From Lateolabrax maculatus (lineage: Eukaryota > Chordata > Actinopteri > Acropomatiformes > Lateolabracidae): DNA of 64,000 bases. Of this stretch, positions 11,278-24,519 are shown piece after piece. Position numbers and translations under genes: made by a program. Under the pieces are notes generated by a model. The model searched no databases. It was not told the origin of the DNA and saw nothing but the letters and a program-made list of their open reading frames with translations. Location: positions 4,336,001-4,400,000 of the forward strand of contig CM062196.1 in assembly GCA_031216445.1 (NCBI GenBank), given 5' to 3'. Every line of letters begins with the position of its first letter. The stretch's first letter is position 1.

Positions 11278-14200
11278 ATGCATGCAATAACCCGAAGCTG
11301 TGTCCTATTTTTATGGATTCAAACACTGACCTCAGTGAAAAGTCAAGGTAATACCAAGTAGTTCAAGTAATTTAATGTTGGTCACAAAATGACTAATATT
11401 TATTTTTTGTTTTTTTTGCTGTCCCACAGACTGTACACTTGAACAGTTTTTAAATAGTCGCATGTTTGATTCAAATTTTGACACAAGGGATCTGGAGGCC
11501 AGCTACCCCAGTGGAAAACAAGTGAGAGTGAGCTGCAGTGTTGGCTACAGTGGCTTTTTCAGACTGACCTAATACATACACAATACAGTTAAGAGGATGA
11601 CTGTTGATTCTTCCGTCTCTTTATAAAATGTAATTTTTCCTGCTTACATGGAGGTTTGCCAGCATATGTTACCTGTTTTTTCTCCTTACCAATTTTCTTG
11701 AGGATGCTTCTTATTTTATCATTCTACTATTACAGAATGTCAAAGTGGTACCATTTTAAAACTGACATGAATCTATTTTAATTGCTCAACTAGCTGGCAC
11801 TTATTAACCTTGATGACTTGATGGATTAGTGGGAACAACAGCTCTGTGTGAATTACTTCACAGTTTCATTGCATTTGTTGCAGGTATTGGACGGTGTAAA
11901 AAACTGGACATCGACGATGCATACATTATCCGCAATAACAGGGAAAGTTACAGCCACAATGATCGAGTACAATATGCATGCAGGGACGACAGTGAAAGAC
12001 GTTTTACTGTTACCTGTAACCAAGGTGTTTGGACTGGGATTGAGAGCTGTACAGGTAAGAACATACAACTAAAACAAATACAGTTTAAAGGAAAACTAGT
12101 GTCATTGATTGTGTGTTTCAAAGCAATAGAAAGTGTAAGTATCTTAAAAAAAAACTATCTACAATGATGTCAAATTTTAATTTCATTATTTTCAACCCAT
12201 CCTCATATCAAAAACAACTATAGGTCTATTTCAAATAATTCCCAATATGACTTGTATGAGTGTTTTCAGCACCCTCTATAGGACAGGACCAACACGTCCA
12301 CCTAAACAACAGAATAGGTCTTTTGCCACTGACACATACATGACCGCTGTACTGGACCTTCGTCGTCATAGTAACAAAAATAAAGACGTGCTAAAGGTTG
12401 TGAAACAGTAGTTCTGTTAGGTTTAGGCAACAAAACTACAGGCTTAGGGGACCAAAATTGCTTAGTTAGTTTTAGGAAAATATCATGATTTGGGTTAAAA
12501 TAAGTATGTATGTGACTAAGGGCACTAACGTATGTATGTAAAGTAAGTTAAAGCGTTAGTTGAAATGAGACAACACCAAGTCCTGTGTTTGTATGATCCA
12601 TCCATCCACCTTGTACTCCTCCCTATGTGGATTTTATTGCTCCTTCTAATATGTCACCTGACTTTACATGCACGTATTCAGAGGACTGCAAGAGGTCGCC
12701 TACGTTTTAACCACCATACAAAAACAACCGCCGATTAATTTTATTAACCTGTGTAAGCAGATTTGTAAAATATTATTTTTCATACTTAGACCACAATTAA
12801 AGATATTTTTAACAGGTTTGTATAACAGATTATTAGGAAATGAATCACTATGAGTTAAAATCATAAAGAAAACATTTATAAACAACAGCAATCAAAAAAG
12901 GTGTGAAGGTTTGAGGTTCCAAAAAATCTGGATGGTTTGTGAATTACGTGTTGCTGTACATGTTTTCATCTCTTGCAGCTATTGCCGATTCCTGCAATCC
13001 TCCACCTAAAGTTGAGAATGCAGTTATTACAACTTCATATCAAAAGGAATACTTGTCCAACTCTGAAGTAACTTATCGCTGCCATGATAACTATACCATG
13101 GAAGGAGAAGACACGATTCGATGCAAAGCAGGGGAATGGGAGAAGAAGAACATTGCCTGTACAGGTGTGTACATACTAAAGCTTTTCACAAAGTCTCAAA
13201 GAAAGTTTTAATATTCCAGTTTTAAAGCAAAGTTATGTAGCCGGTTGACTTTACAAAATGGACAGATGTGCAGCTTTGATTTCAAGCTATTGTTCAGATC
13301 TCTGTCATGTTATACATGTGTAACAAGGGTAAAGGGAACTTACTGGCATGAAGAAATGTGTTCAAATTTAAAGTAGTATCCTATAGAAAACCTAGTATTG
13401 ATTCTCAGTTGTGCTTTTAAAACACCATCCAGAGCATTTTGCCTGAATTTAGTGTATTTGTCAATTCACATTAAATCATGTAGTAAGATTAGGATTAAGA
13501 AAAAATAAATAAATAATCTTATTTACATTTATTTTTGAGCTTGTCATTTCTTAATGTGAAATATTGTGTGATTTAAGCATTTTCCCAGCCCTCATGCAAA
13601 AGATTTACCAATATGCCACTTAGATTTGTACAAGGAAATGTTGAAGCTGACCTTCTGTGTGCAGTCATTCGTGGTTATTCACTTTGAATTTAATCCCATA
13701 CTTCTATAGAATGTTTTAAAATGAGTATATAATTTTACTCTGTTTACTCCAGTATTCCAGGTTATTGGTTAAATCACACTGATTAGTGAAAGTTGGTGCT
13801 TGATGGAATGATGTCATGGTACTATGGTCTGCCTTGTTACAACAAACTAACAGATAAAATTTCCCAACAATAGCAGCAATAAAATGTAAACTGGACCTGC
13901 CGGCACTCGAAGGAACAACGTATGAGCCTGCTTCCAGAAATCTGTTTTCACCTGGTGACACAGTGAGAGTCATCTGTGGAGAGAAGTACTGGATTTCCAG
14001 GCCTCAGGACACATCAGCAGTAATTACATGCAAAGAGGATGGAACGTGGACACTGGCCACACTGGTATGCCAAGGTATAAAATTACATGACAGATTATGA
14101 GATAACTGTTATTTACGTTGTGTATAAGTCATTGATCCACAATGATGATTATCAATCGTATCTCGATTTAATTAAGAAACACAAGTCTTTCTCTGATTCT

Positions 14201-17200
14201 AGAGGTTACATGCAGCAATCAAAGAGACCCACATGTGGAACGCTGGGCTGTCTATTGGTGGCAACGAATAACAATGGGTGAGACTGTAACTTATAGGTGT
14301 AGATGGGGGTACAAGAAGACAGAGGGTGCCACCCTGGCCACATGTACCAGATATGGATGGAGACCAAATCCACTCTGTCAAGGTACCTTCTGTTTATGAC
14401 ATTACTGTTAATTTTGTATCCATATTTGTGAAAGTGGGGAAGGAGCTTTTGGTCCCATTAGGATCGATTCATTTTACTTTAATGGCTCTAATCCACATCG
14501 CAAACAGTTATTTTTATATTTATACGTATATATAGAAGCAGCTTTTCATACTGCTGACAGTATCAACAGAGTCAATGTGTACCATTGTGTATAACTGCAT
14601 TTTGTTTTGTTTTTTCAGCAATAACATGCGACAGACTTGATATCCAGAATGCAGATATTGTCAGGAATAACAAGCAGACATACCAATACAATGAACGGGT
14701 CGATTATGTCTGCAAGGACGGTTATCGGGGAAGTTTTACTCTAACTTGTCGAGACAGTGGTTGGAACGGGAATCAACAATGTACAGGTAAGACACGGGCA
14801 CATTTAGTTTTTTAGTTTTTTTTTTTTTATCCGTTTATTTACATTTTTACATGGATGCATTTAAAACAGATTTTAAGAAATGTCCATCTTGTCCAAACCT
14901 CTCAAACATTTTAACCCCCAGTCAGTGCAAAATACAGTGATTTCTATATCAATCAGTGAGAGAGTGAAAATGGGTGTAACCCTAACCCTGTACATGTTTT
15001 CATCTCTTGCAGCTATTGCCGATTCCTGCAATCCTCCACCTAAAGTTGAGAATGCAGTTATTACAACTTCATATCAAAAGGAATACTTGTCCAACTCTGA
15101 AGTAACTTATCGCTGCCATGATAACTATACCATGGAAGGAGAAGACACGATTCGATGCAAAGCAGGGGAATGGGAGAAGAAGAACATTGCCTGTACAGGT
15201 ATGTACATACTAAAGCTTTTCACAAAGTCTCAAAGAAAGTTTTAATATTCCAGTTTTAAAGCAAAGTTATGTAGCCGGTTGACTTTACAAAATGGACAGA
15301 TGTGCAGCTTTGATTTCAAGCTATTGTTCAGATCTCTGTCATGTTATACATGTGTAACAAGGGTAAAGGGAACTTACTGGCATGAAGAAATGTGTTCAAA
15401 TTTAAAGTAGTATCCTATACAAAACCTAGTATTGATTCTCAGTTGTGCTTTTAAAACACCATCCAGAGCATTTTGCCTGAAATTAGTGTATTTGTCAATT
15501 CACATTAAATCATGTAGTAAGATTAGGATTAAGAAAAAATAAATAAATAATCTGATTTACATTTATTTTTGAGCTTGTCATTTCTTAATGCAAAATATTG
15601 TGTGATTTAAGCATTTTCCCAGCCCTCATGCAAAAGATTTACCAATATGCCACTTAGATTTGTACAAGGAAATGTTGAAGCTGACCTTCTGTATGCCGTC
15701 ATTCGTGGTTATTCACTTTGAATTTAATCCCATACTTCTATAGAATGTTTTAAAATGAGTATATAATTTTACTCTGTTTACTCCAGTATTCCAGGTTATT
15801 GGTTAAATCACACTGATTAGTGAAAGGTGGTGCTTGATGGATGATGTCATGGTACTATGGTCTGCCTTGTTACAACAAACTAACAGATAACTTTTCCCAA
15901 CAATAGCAGCAATAAAATGTAAACTGGACCTGCCAGCACTCGAAGGAACAACGTATGAGCCTGCTTCCAGAAATCTGTTTTCACCTGGTGACACAGTGAG
16001 AGTCATCTGTGGAGAGAAGTACTGGATTTCCAGGCCTCAGGACACATCAGCAGTAATTACATGCAAAGAGGATGGAACGTGGACACTGGCCACACTGGTA
16101 TGCCAAGGTATAAAATTACATGACAGATTATGAGATAACTGTTATTTACGTTGTGTATAAGTCATTGATCCACAATGATGATTATCAATCGTATCTCGAT
16201 TTAATTAAGAAACACAAGTCTTTCTCTGATTCTAGAGGTTACATGCAGCAATCAAAGAGACCCACATGTGGAACGCTGGGCTGTCTATTGGTGGCAACGA
16301 TTAACAATGGGTGAGACTGTAACTTATAGGTGTAGATGGGGGTACAAGAAGACAGAGGGTGCCACCCTGGCCACATGTACCAGATATGGATGGAGACCAA
16401 ATCCACTCTGTCAAGGTACCTTCTGTTTATGACATTACTGTTAATTTTGTATCCATATTTGTGAAAGTGGGGAAGGAGCTTTTGGTCCCATTAGGATCGA
16501 TTCATTTTACTTTAATGGCTCTAATCCACATCGCAAACAGTTATTTTTATATTTATACGTATATATAGAAGCAGCTTTTCATACTGCTGACAGTATCAAC
16601 AGAGTCAATGTGTACCATTGTGTATAACTGCATTTTGTTTTGTTTTTTCAGCAATAACATGCGACAGACTTGATATCCAGAATGCAGATATTGTCAGGAA
16701 TAACAAGCAGACATACCGATACAATGAACGGGTCGATTATGTCTGCAAGGACGGTTATCGGGGAAGTTTTACTCTAACTTGTCGGGATAGTGGTTGGAAC
16801 GGGAATCAACAATGTACAGGTAAGACACGGGCACATTTAGTTTTTTATTTTTTTTTTTTTAATCCGTTTATTTACATTTTTACATGGATGCATTTAAAAC
16901 AGATTTTAAGAAATGTCCATCTTGTCCAAACCTCTCAAACATTTTAACCCCCAGTCAGTGCAAAATACAGTGATTTCTATATCAATCAGTGAGAGAGTGA
17001 AAATGGGTGTAACCCTAACCCTGTACATGTTTTCATCTCTTGCAGCTATTGCTGATCGCTGCAATCCTCCACCTAAAGTTGAGAATGCAGTTATTACAAC
17101 TTCATATCAAAAGGAATACTTGTCCAACTCTGAAGTAACTTATCGCTGCCATGATAACTATACCATGGAAGGAGAAGACACGATTCGATGCAAAGCAGGG

Positions 17201-18428
17201 GAATGGGAGAAGAAGAACATTGCCTGTACAGGTATGTACATACTAAAGCTTTTCACAAAGTCTCAAAGAAAGTTTTAATATTCCAGTTTTAAAGCAAAGT
17301 TATGTAGCCGGTTGACTTTACAAAATGGACAGATGTGCAGCTTTGATTTCAAGCTATTGTTCAGATCTCTGTCATGTTATACATGTGTAACAAGGGTAAA
17401 GGGAACTTACTGGCATGAAGAAATGTGTTCAAATTTAAAGTAGTATCCTATAGAAAACCTAGTATTGATTCTCAGTTGTGCTTTTAAAACACCATCCAGA
17501 GCATTTTGCCTGAATTTGGTGTATTTTAGGTATTTGGTGTAATTGATGTACCAATATACGAGAAACCACAATCTAATACCTAGACTTATACGTCATCTTT
17601 ACTCATATCTTTTTTAGAGGTTGTGGGTTGTGGGACACCACCATTCCTTGCAGATGGAGACATTAAGTACACCACGAAAAGTCAGTACAGCCATAATGAA
17701 AGGGTTGAATACATGTGTCAGAGTTACTACACCATGGAAGGAGAGCCTTACAGTACCTGCATCAATGGTGAATGGACTGGTCATATGAGATGCCTCAGTA
17801 AGTTCTCCTCATGATTAATATTCATATTGAATTCTGTGCAATAATTTTGTATAGTGAAAATAAAACTTAATTTTAAAATGGTTTCTAGTGGTTGCATGTG
17901 ACGTACAATGTTGTTTCGAACCATATCCATTAAGTACTATAAATTAGCTTTACTTCTATAACTCTTTATTAAATGAAATGAATGAGCTCCTTGACCCAAA
18001 TATTTCATAAAACGCATGGATAGATTTTGGTGTGTCACTTTCTTGCTCAACTCAACTTTATTTATATAGCACCTTTCATACAAGAAATGCTGCCCAAGGT
18101 GCTTCACAGAGGGGACCAGGCTGACCAGGATTTATATTAGAAACAGATAGAGGTTTTAGTTCAGTGCTGCAAAAGTGTTGCATGCAGTGTGCTTTAGAGT
18201 CATTCCTGCCATTAACAAAATGCTATTTGTCCATTGTCCCTTGCAGAGCCCTGTGTTGTGGATGAAGATGACATTAGGCAAAAAAACATTTTAAAATCTA
18301 GTGACAGTCTATATTTTGCTCATGATGAAGTAATTGAGTTCAAATGTGCCAGAGGAATACTTGTCGGTGCAGTGGCAATGCATCAGAGGTGCAATGATGG
18401 TGTGCTTCTCCTACCTACTTGTCACTGA
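11278..18428 (+). CDS. Complement factor H-like protein, about 12 CCP domains (gene C)
   Basis: Probably a secreted complement regulator. Exons: 11278-11347 (signal peptide, MHAITRSC start), 11884-12054, 12979-13164, 13877-14074, 14203-14382, 14619-14786, 15013-15198, 15910-16107, 16236-16415, 16652-16819, 17046-17231, 17618-17797, 18247-18428 (stop TGA). All junctions are phase 1. The sum is 2253 nt, 750 residues, twelve CCPs. The broken CCP1 exon at 11430-11572 must be skipped for this frame to stay open; splicing from 11347 to 11884 is phase-compatible. The exons at 12979, 13877, 14203 and 14619 form a block repeated at 15013-16819, with a third copy of the first exon at 17046. The domain at 11884 resembles the one at 14619, so the array also has older duplications. 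The gene could be a working factor H paralogue or a pseudogene; a transcript would decide. Confidence 0.75.
11430..11572 (+). pseudogene. Truncated CCP1 exon of gene C
   Basis: A good acceptor (tgctgtcccacag) is followed in phase 1 by 46 codons that begin Asp-Cys-Thr-Leu-Glu and run through a second cysteine to GYSGFF. An in-frame TAA at 11570-11572 follows. The last third of the domain, with the final two cysteines, and the splice donor are missing. If included, it would end the protein after the signal peptide and part of one domain. Confidence 0.75.
12250..12720 (+). repeat. Probable interspersed repeat in gene C intron
   Basis: The segment includes gttaggtttaggcaacaaaa and gggttaaaataagtatgtat, phrases I associate with a dispersed fish repeat. 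No coding potential is seen. The assignment is from memory only. Confidence 0.4.
12955..14988 (+). repeat. Four-CCP-exon tandem unit, copy 1
   Basis: The unit starts at the block ctgtacatgttttcatctct just before the exon at 12979 and includes the exons at 12979, 13877, 14203 and 14619 with all introns. It matches the next 2.03 kb with only scattered single-base changes and small indels, in introns as well as exons. Confidence 0.9.
14989..17021 (+). repeat. Four-CCP-exon tandem unit, copy 2
   Basis: Head-to-tail copy of 12955-14988, carrying exons 15013-15198, 15910-16107, 16236-16415 and 16652-16819. Visible differences include tatacaaaacc where copy 1 has tatagaaaacc, a one-base deletion in the intron near 15840, and CGA-TTA for CGA-ATA in the third exon. 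Confidence 0.9.
17022..17520 (+). repeat. Four-CCP-exon tandem unit, copy 3 (partial)
   Basis: The third copy contains only the first exon (17046-17231) and part of the following intron. Similarity stops near 17520, where the sequence changes to older single-copy intron leading to the exon at 17618. In the exon, ATTGCTGATCGCTGC replaces ATTGCCGATTCCTGC, giving Arg for Ser before the first cysteine. Confidence 0.88.
18050..18150 (+). repeat. Interspersed repeat, short copy
   Basis: The segment contains tttatatagcacctttcata and continues as acaagaaatgctgcccaagg. It shares the first block with 9413-9460. It lies in the last intron of gene C. Confidence 0.65.
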
Positions 18429-18556
18429 GTTTTCGTCAACTGGAAGTAAAAGAGAAGAGTTTGACATGTTATTACAGTTATATACTGATCCTCCGACTCT
18501 ATTTACTACTACTACTACTCTCTACTCTCTTTGATGATGTCAACTGTGGAAATTTC

Positions 18557-18562
18557 AATAAA
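18557..18562 (+). terminator. Poly(A) signal of gene C
   Basis: AATAAA lies 129 bases after the TGA stop, in the same context as in genes A and B (ttcaataaaac here, tttaataaaat there). Confidence 0.7.
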
Positions 18563-18857
18563 ACAAACATGATCGATGAGACTTTCTATTTTCTTTTTAG
18601 CAGTTCATGACCTTGGTTTGGATGCTGAAATTATTTAAATTCATGGTTTAACCAACACTGCAAAACACTGTTATTGAGTTTTATGTACATTTCTCTCAAT
18701 ATCAAATGACATCATTATTTATAGTTGGAAGAAATGTGTTCATCAATGTGGTACACACAACTTTATACATAAAACATTTATAATATTACATTAGTAATAC
18801 ATTACAGACCAACAATTTAGATATTTAGAAAGGAGCCATACACGTATATTCAACACG

Positions 18858-21800
18858 TCAAAAACAACAAAAAACGACACTATAAACAAAAAACAAAACA
18901 CGACACTGTAAACAGCAAAAATGACACAAAAGACAAAGAACTACACTATAAACAACAAAAACCAGGAATAAACAACAAAAAATGATGAATAAACAACAAA
19001 AAAGACATAAAAAACGACAAAAAACAACAAAAAAACGACAAAAACGACAATAAACATCAAAAAACGACAAAAAAACAACAAAAACTACACTATAAACAAC
19101 AAGAACGGCAAAAAAAACACCAAAAATGGCAAAAAAACAACAAAAAAAGACACTAAACAACAAAGATGACACTATAAACAATAAAAATGACACTATAAAC
19201 AACAAACACGACAACAAAAAAAACAAAAAACAAATAAACAACGCTATAAACGACAAAAAACGACACTAAACATCAAAAACGACAGTAAACAAAAAACGAC
19301 AAAAACGACAAAAAACAACAAAAATGACACTATAAGGAACAAAAACAACAACAAAAACGACAAAAAAACAACAAAAACGACACTATAAGGAACAAAAACG
19401 ACAACAAAAACGACAAAAACGACACTATAAACAACAAAAACGACAACAAAAACGACAAAAAAACAAAAACGACAAAAAACAACAAAAAACAACAAAAACG
19501 ACACTATAAGGAACAAAGACGACAACAAAAAACAACAACAAAAACAAAGAAACGACACTATAAACAACAAAAACAACAACAAAAATGAAAAAACAACAAA
19601 AACGACAACAGAAACGACAACAGAAACGACAAAAAACAACAAAAATGACACTATAAGGAACAAAAACGACAACAAAAACGACAAAAAACAACAAAAACGA
19701 CGAAAAAAACAACAAAAACAACACTATAAAGAACAAAAACGACAACAAAAACGACAAAAAACAACAAAGACGACAACAAAAAACAACAACAAAAACAAAG
19801 AAACGACACTATAAACAACAAAAACAACAACAAAAATGAAAAAAACAACAAAAACGACAACAAAAACGACAACAAAAACGACAAAAAACAACAAAAACGA
19901 CACTATAAGGAACAAAAACGACAACAAAAACGTCAAAAAACAACAAAAACGACAACAAAAACAAAAAAACGACACTATGAACAACAAAAACAACAAAAAT
20001 GTAAAAAAACGACAAAAACGACAAAAAAAACCCAAAAATGACACTAAGGAACAAAAACGACAACAAAAACGACACTATAAGGAACAAAAACGACAACAAA
20101 AACGACAAAAAACAACAAAAATGACATTTTAAGGAACTAAAACGACAACAAAAACGACAAAAAACAACAAAAATGACACTATAAGGAACAAAAACGACAA
20201 CAAAAACGACAGAAAACAACAAAAACGACACTATAAGGAACAAAAACGACAACAAAAACGACAAAAAACAACAAAACGACACTATAAGGAACAAAAACGA
20301 CAACAAAAACGACAACAAAAACGACAAAAAAACAACAAAAACGACAAAAAACAACAAAAGAGACAAAAAAACCCACAAAAACAACACTATAAGGAACAAA
20401 AATGACAAAAAACAACAAAAACAACACTATAAGGAACAAAAACGACAACAAAAATGACAAAAAACAACAAAAACGGCACTATAAGGAACAAAAACAACAA
20501 TAACGACACTATAAGGAACAAAAACGACAACAAAAATAACAAAAAGGACAACAAAAACGACACTATAAACAAAAAAACGATGAAAAAACAACAAAAACGA
20601 CACTATAAACAACAAAAATGATAACAAAAACGACAAAAAACAACAATAACGACACTATAAGGACCAAAAACGACAACAAAAAAGACACTATAAACAAAAA
20701 AAACGACGAAAAAACAACAAAAACGACACTATAAACAACAATAACGACACTATAAGGAACAAAAATGACAACAAAAACAAAAACCACAAAAAACAACAAA
20801 AACAACACTATAAGGAACAAAAATACGACAACAAAAAAGACAAAAAAACAACAAAAATAACACTATAAGGAACAAAAACGACAACAAAAATGACAAAAAA
20901 CAACAAAAACGACACTATAAGGAACAAAAACAACAATAACGACACTATAAGGAACAAAAACGACAACAAAAATAACAAAAAGGACAACAAAAACGACACT
21001 ATAAACAAAAAAAACGACGAAAAAACAACAATAACGACACTATAAGGACCAAAAACGACAACAAAAAAGACACTATAAACAAAAAAAACGACGAAAAAAC
21101 AACAAAAACGACACTATAAACAACAATAACGACACTATAAGGAACAAAAACGACAACAAAAACAAAAACAAAAACCACAAAAAACAACAAAAACAACACT
21201 ATAAGGAACAAAAATACGACAACAAAAACGACAAAAAAACAACAAAAATGACACTATAAGGAACAAAAACGACAACAAAAACGACAAAAAACAACAAAAA
21301 CGACGTTATAAGGAACAAAAACGACAACATAAACGACAAAAAACAACAAAAACGACAACAAAAACGACAAAAAACAACAAAAAAGACAAAAAAACAACAA
21401 AAATAACACTATAAGGAACAAAAACGACAACAAAAATGACAAAAAACAACAAAAACGACACTATAAGGAACAAAAACAACAACAAAAACGACAAAAACAA
21501 CAATAACGACATTATAAAGAACAAAAACGACAACAAAAACAACAAAAACGACAACAAAAACGACAAAAAACAACAAAAACGACACTATAAACAAAAAAAC
21601 GACGAAAAAACAACAAAAACGACACTATAAACAACAAAAATGACAACAGAAATGACAAAAAACAACAATAACGACACTATAAGGAACAAAAACGACAACA
21701 AAAACAACAAAAACGACAACAAAAACGACAAAAAAACCAAAAACAACACTATAAGGAACAAAAATGACAAAAAACGACAAAAATGACACTAAGGAACAAA

Positions 21801-23766
21801 AACGACAAAAAACAACAAAAACGACACTATAAACAACAAAAACGACGAGAAAACAACAAAAACAACACTATAAACAACAAAAACAACGAGAAAACAACAA
21901 AAAACGACACTATAAACAAATAAAATGACAAAAAAACAACAAAAATGACACTATAAACAAATAAAATGACAAAAAAACAACAAAAATGACACTATAAACA
22001 ACAAAAACGACACTATAAACAAAAAAAATGACGAAAAAACAACAAAAACGACATTATAAACAACAAAAATGACACTGTAAGGAACAAAAACTACACTATA
22101 AACAACAAAAACGACAACAAAATCGACAACAAAAACGACAAAAAACAACAAAAACGACAACAAAAACGACAAAAAACAAAAAAGACAAAAAAACAACAAT
22201 AACAACACTATAAGGAACAAAAACGACAACAAAAATTACAAAAACGACACTATAAGGAACAAAAACAACAACAAAAACGACAAAAAACAACAATAACGAC
22301 AACAAAAACAACAAAAACGACGAAAAAACAACAAAAACGACACTATAAACGACAAAAAACAACAAAAACGACACTATAAGGAACAAAAACGACAACAAAA
22401 ACGACAAAAAACAACAGAAACGATAACAAAAACAAAAAAACGACACTATAAACAACAAAAATGTAAAAAACAACAAAAACGACAAAAAACAACAAAAACG
22501 ACAAAAAAACCCAAAAATGACACTAAAGAACAAAAACGACAACAAAAACGACAAAAAACGACACTATAAACAACAAAAACGACAACAAAAAACGAGACTA
22601 TAAACAACAAAAACAACAGAGAAAAAGACACTATAAACAACAAAAACGACACTATAAATTACAAAAACGACAACAAAAACAACAAAAACGAAACTATAAA
22701 CAACAAAAACGACTAAAAAACTACAAAAACAACGAAAAAACGACACTATAAACAACAAAAACGACGAAAAAAACAAAAACAACAAAAAACCAACAAAAAA
22801 CAACACTATAAACAACAAAAACGACGAAAAAACAACAAAAACAACAACAAAAATGACTAAAAACAACAAAAACTACACTATAAACAACAAAAAACAACAA
22901 AAATGACAAAAAATAACAAAAACGACACTATAGACAACAAAAAGGAAAACAAAAATGACAAAAAAACAACAACTAAAACAACAAAAACGACACTATAAGA
23001 AACAAAAACTACACTTTAAACAACAAAAACGAGACTATAAACAACAAAAACGACAACAAAAATGACAAAAAACAACAAAAACGACACTATAAGGAACAAA
23101 AACGACAACAAAAACAAAAAACAACAACAAAAAACAAAAATGATAAAAAAAACAGAAACGACACTATAAACAACAAAAACGACAACAAAAAACGAGACTA
23201 TAAACAACAAAAACAACAGAGAAAAAGACACTATAAACAACAAAAACGACACTATAAATTACAAAAACGACAACAAAAACAACAAAAATGACAAAAAACA
23301 ACAAAAAACAACAAAAATGACACTTTAAACAGCAGAAATGACAAAAACAAGAAAACAACAAAAAACGACTAAAATACAATAAAAACTACACTATATACAA
23401 CAAAAACAACACTATAAAGAAAAACGACAAAAATGAAACTATAAACAAAAAACTACAAAAACAACAAAAATGACACGATAAACAACAGAAACGACAATGT
23501 AAAGAACAAAAGCAACAAAAAACAAGAAAAATGACAACAAAAAACAACACAATAAACAAGAAAAACGACAACAAAAAACAACACAATAAACAACAATAAC
23601 GACAAAAAACATGACCGAAACGACAACAAAAAATAACAAAAACAACACTATAAAAACAAAAACATCAACATAAACGACCCAAACAGCAACAAAAACGACA
23701 AACAAAACAACAAAAAGGAAAAAAAAAAGACAACACAGAAAACAACAAAAACACCCAAAAAACACA
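18858..23766 (+). repeat. A/C-strand satellite array of about 4.9 kb
   Basis: A long irregular tandem array is built from short blocks such as acaacaaaaacgac and acactataaggaacaaaaac. The + strand is nearly all A and C; T occurs mainly in actataa, and G mainly in cgac and aagg. It shows higher-order copying: 22560-22688 is repeated identically at 23160-23288, exactly 600 bases later, and a segment starting near 20485 recurs near 20921. Its minus strand is T/G-rich with few stops, which gives many Phe/Val/Leu-rich open frames that I regard as artefacts. It fills most of the gap between gene C and relic 2. Confidence 0.95.
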
Positions 23767-23851
23767 AATCATCTGGCAAAAAGCTATTAAGGTATAGAAA
23801 GAACAAGTCATTACAGCTATAACAAAAGCCTTTTCCCATTATCTCTTACAG

Positions 23852-24016
23852 AATCTTGCACTGTAAATGATGCCGACCTGAGGCAAAATAATATTGCACC
23901 CAGATAGAAGGATTCCAGCAAGATATATTCAGCCCATAAGGATTTTATTGAGTTCAAGTGTACCAGAGGAAAACCTGCAGGCACAGTGCGTCAGAAGTGT
24001 AATGATGGTGTGATGC
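23852..24016 (+). pseudogene. Decayed last CCP exon (relic 2)
   Basis: An acceptor (atctcttacag) is followed in phase 1 by a recognisable last CCP: Ser-Cys-Thr-Val-Asn-Asp, then NNIAPR, an in-frame TAG at 23905-23907, and then IYSAHKDFIEFKC and QKCNDGVM. The end, with the last cysteine and stop, is lost. It is closest in wording to the last exon of gene C. It is the fifth copy of this exon in the window. Confidence 0.8.
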
Positions 24017-24519
24017 TGACAGGAAGTGATGTGACTTATGAGAATCATGAGTCATTTAATATAATGTGGTGAACTGCCTGTTAGGCACAATCAAGACGGA
24101 TGGAAATTTTAAGCTGTACTTTGTAGTTTTAAGACCATTACAGATAAAATGGTTTTAATTCAAATCTGACAGCTGTGATGTCAACATTCAAACATAGTAC
24201 ACTTTTAACTAATAAATTAGTGTAGTTTTAGTTGAGAAGCCAAAATCAAAACAAAAATTGTTTATTGACATCCTCATATAATATCCCCTTTAATATATGC
24301 CAGAGCTATTGTGCATACAAATTAAAATATCTAATAATATAAATACAAATATGGTTTAACATACCTCAGTGAAGAGTGCCTTGATACAGGTGCTAAACAT
24401 TATACAATAATTATAAAACAATTAAATTAGGTGGCCCAAAACTAAACTGCTAACCCAACAGTTCAACAGGACTGAATATGCAGCAGTACAGCACACACTG
24501 ATGAAGACAGAACTTTATT

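Noticed and set aside
18858..23766. Possible CRISPR-like array because of repeated short blocks
   Set aside because: There are no unique spacers of fixed size, and the genome is eukaryotic. It is a satellite.
18858..23839. Many minus-strand open frames rich in Phe, Val, Leu and Ser that look like membrane proteins
   Set aside because: They arise because the T/G-rich strand of the satellite has few stop codons. They overlap in all frames, have no conserved start or domain and follow the repeat units.
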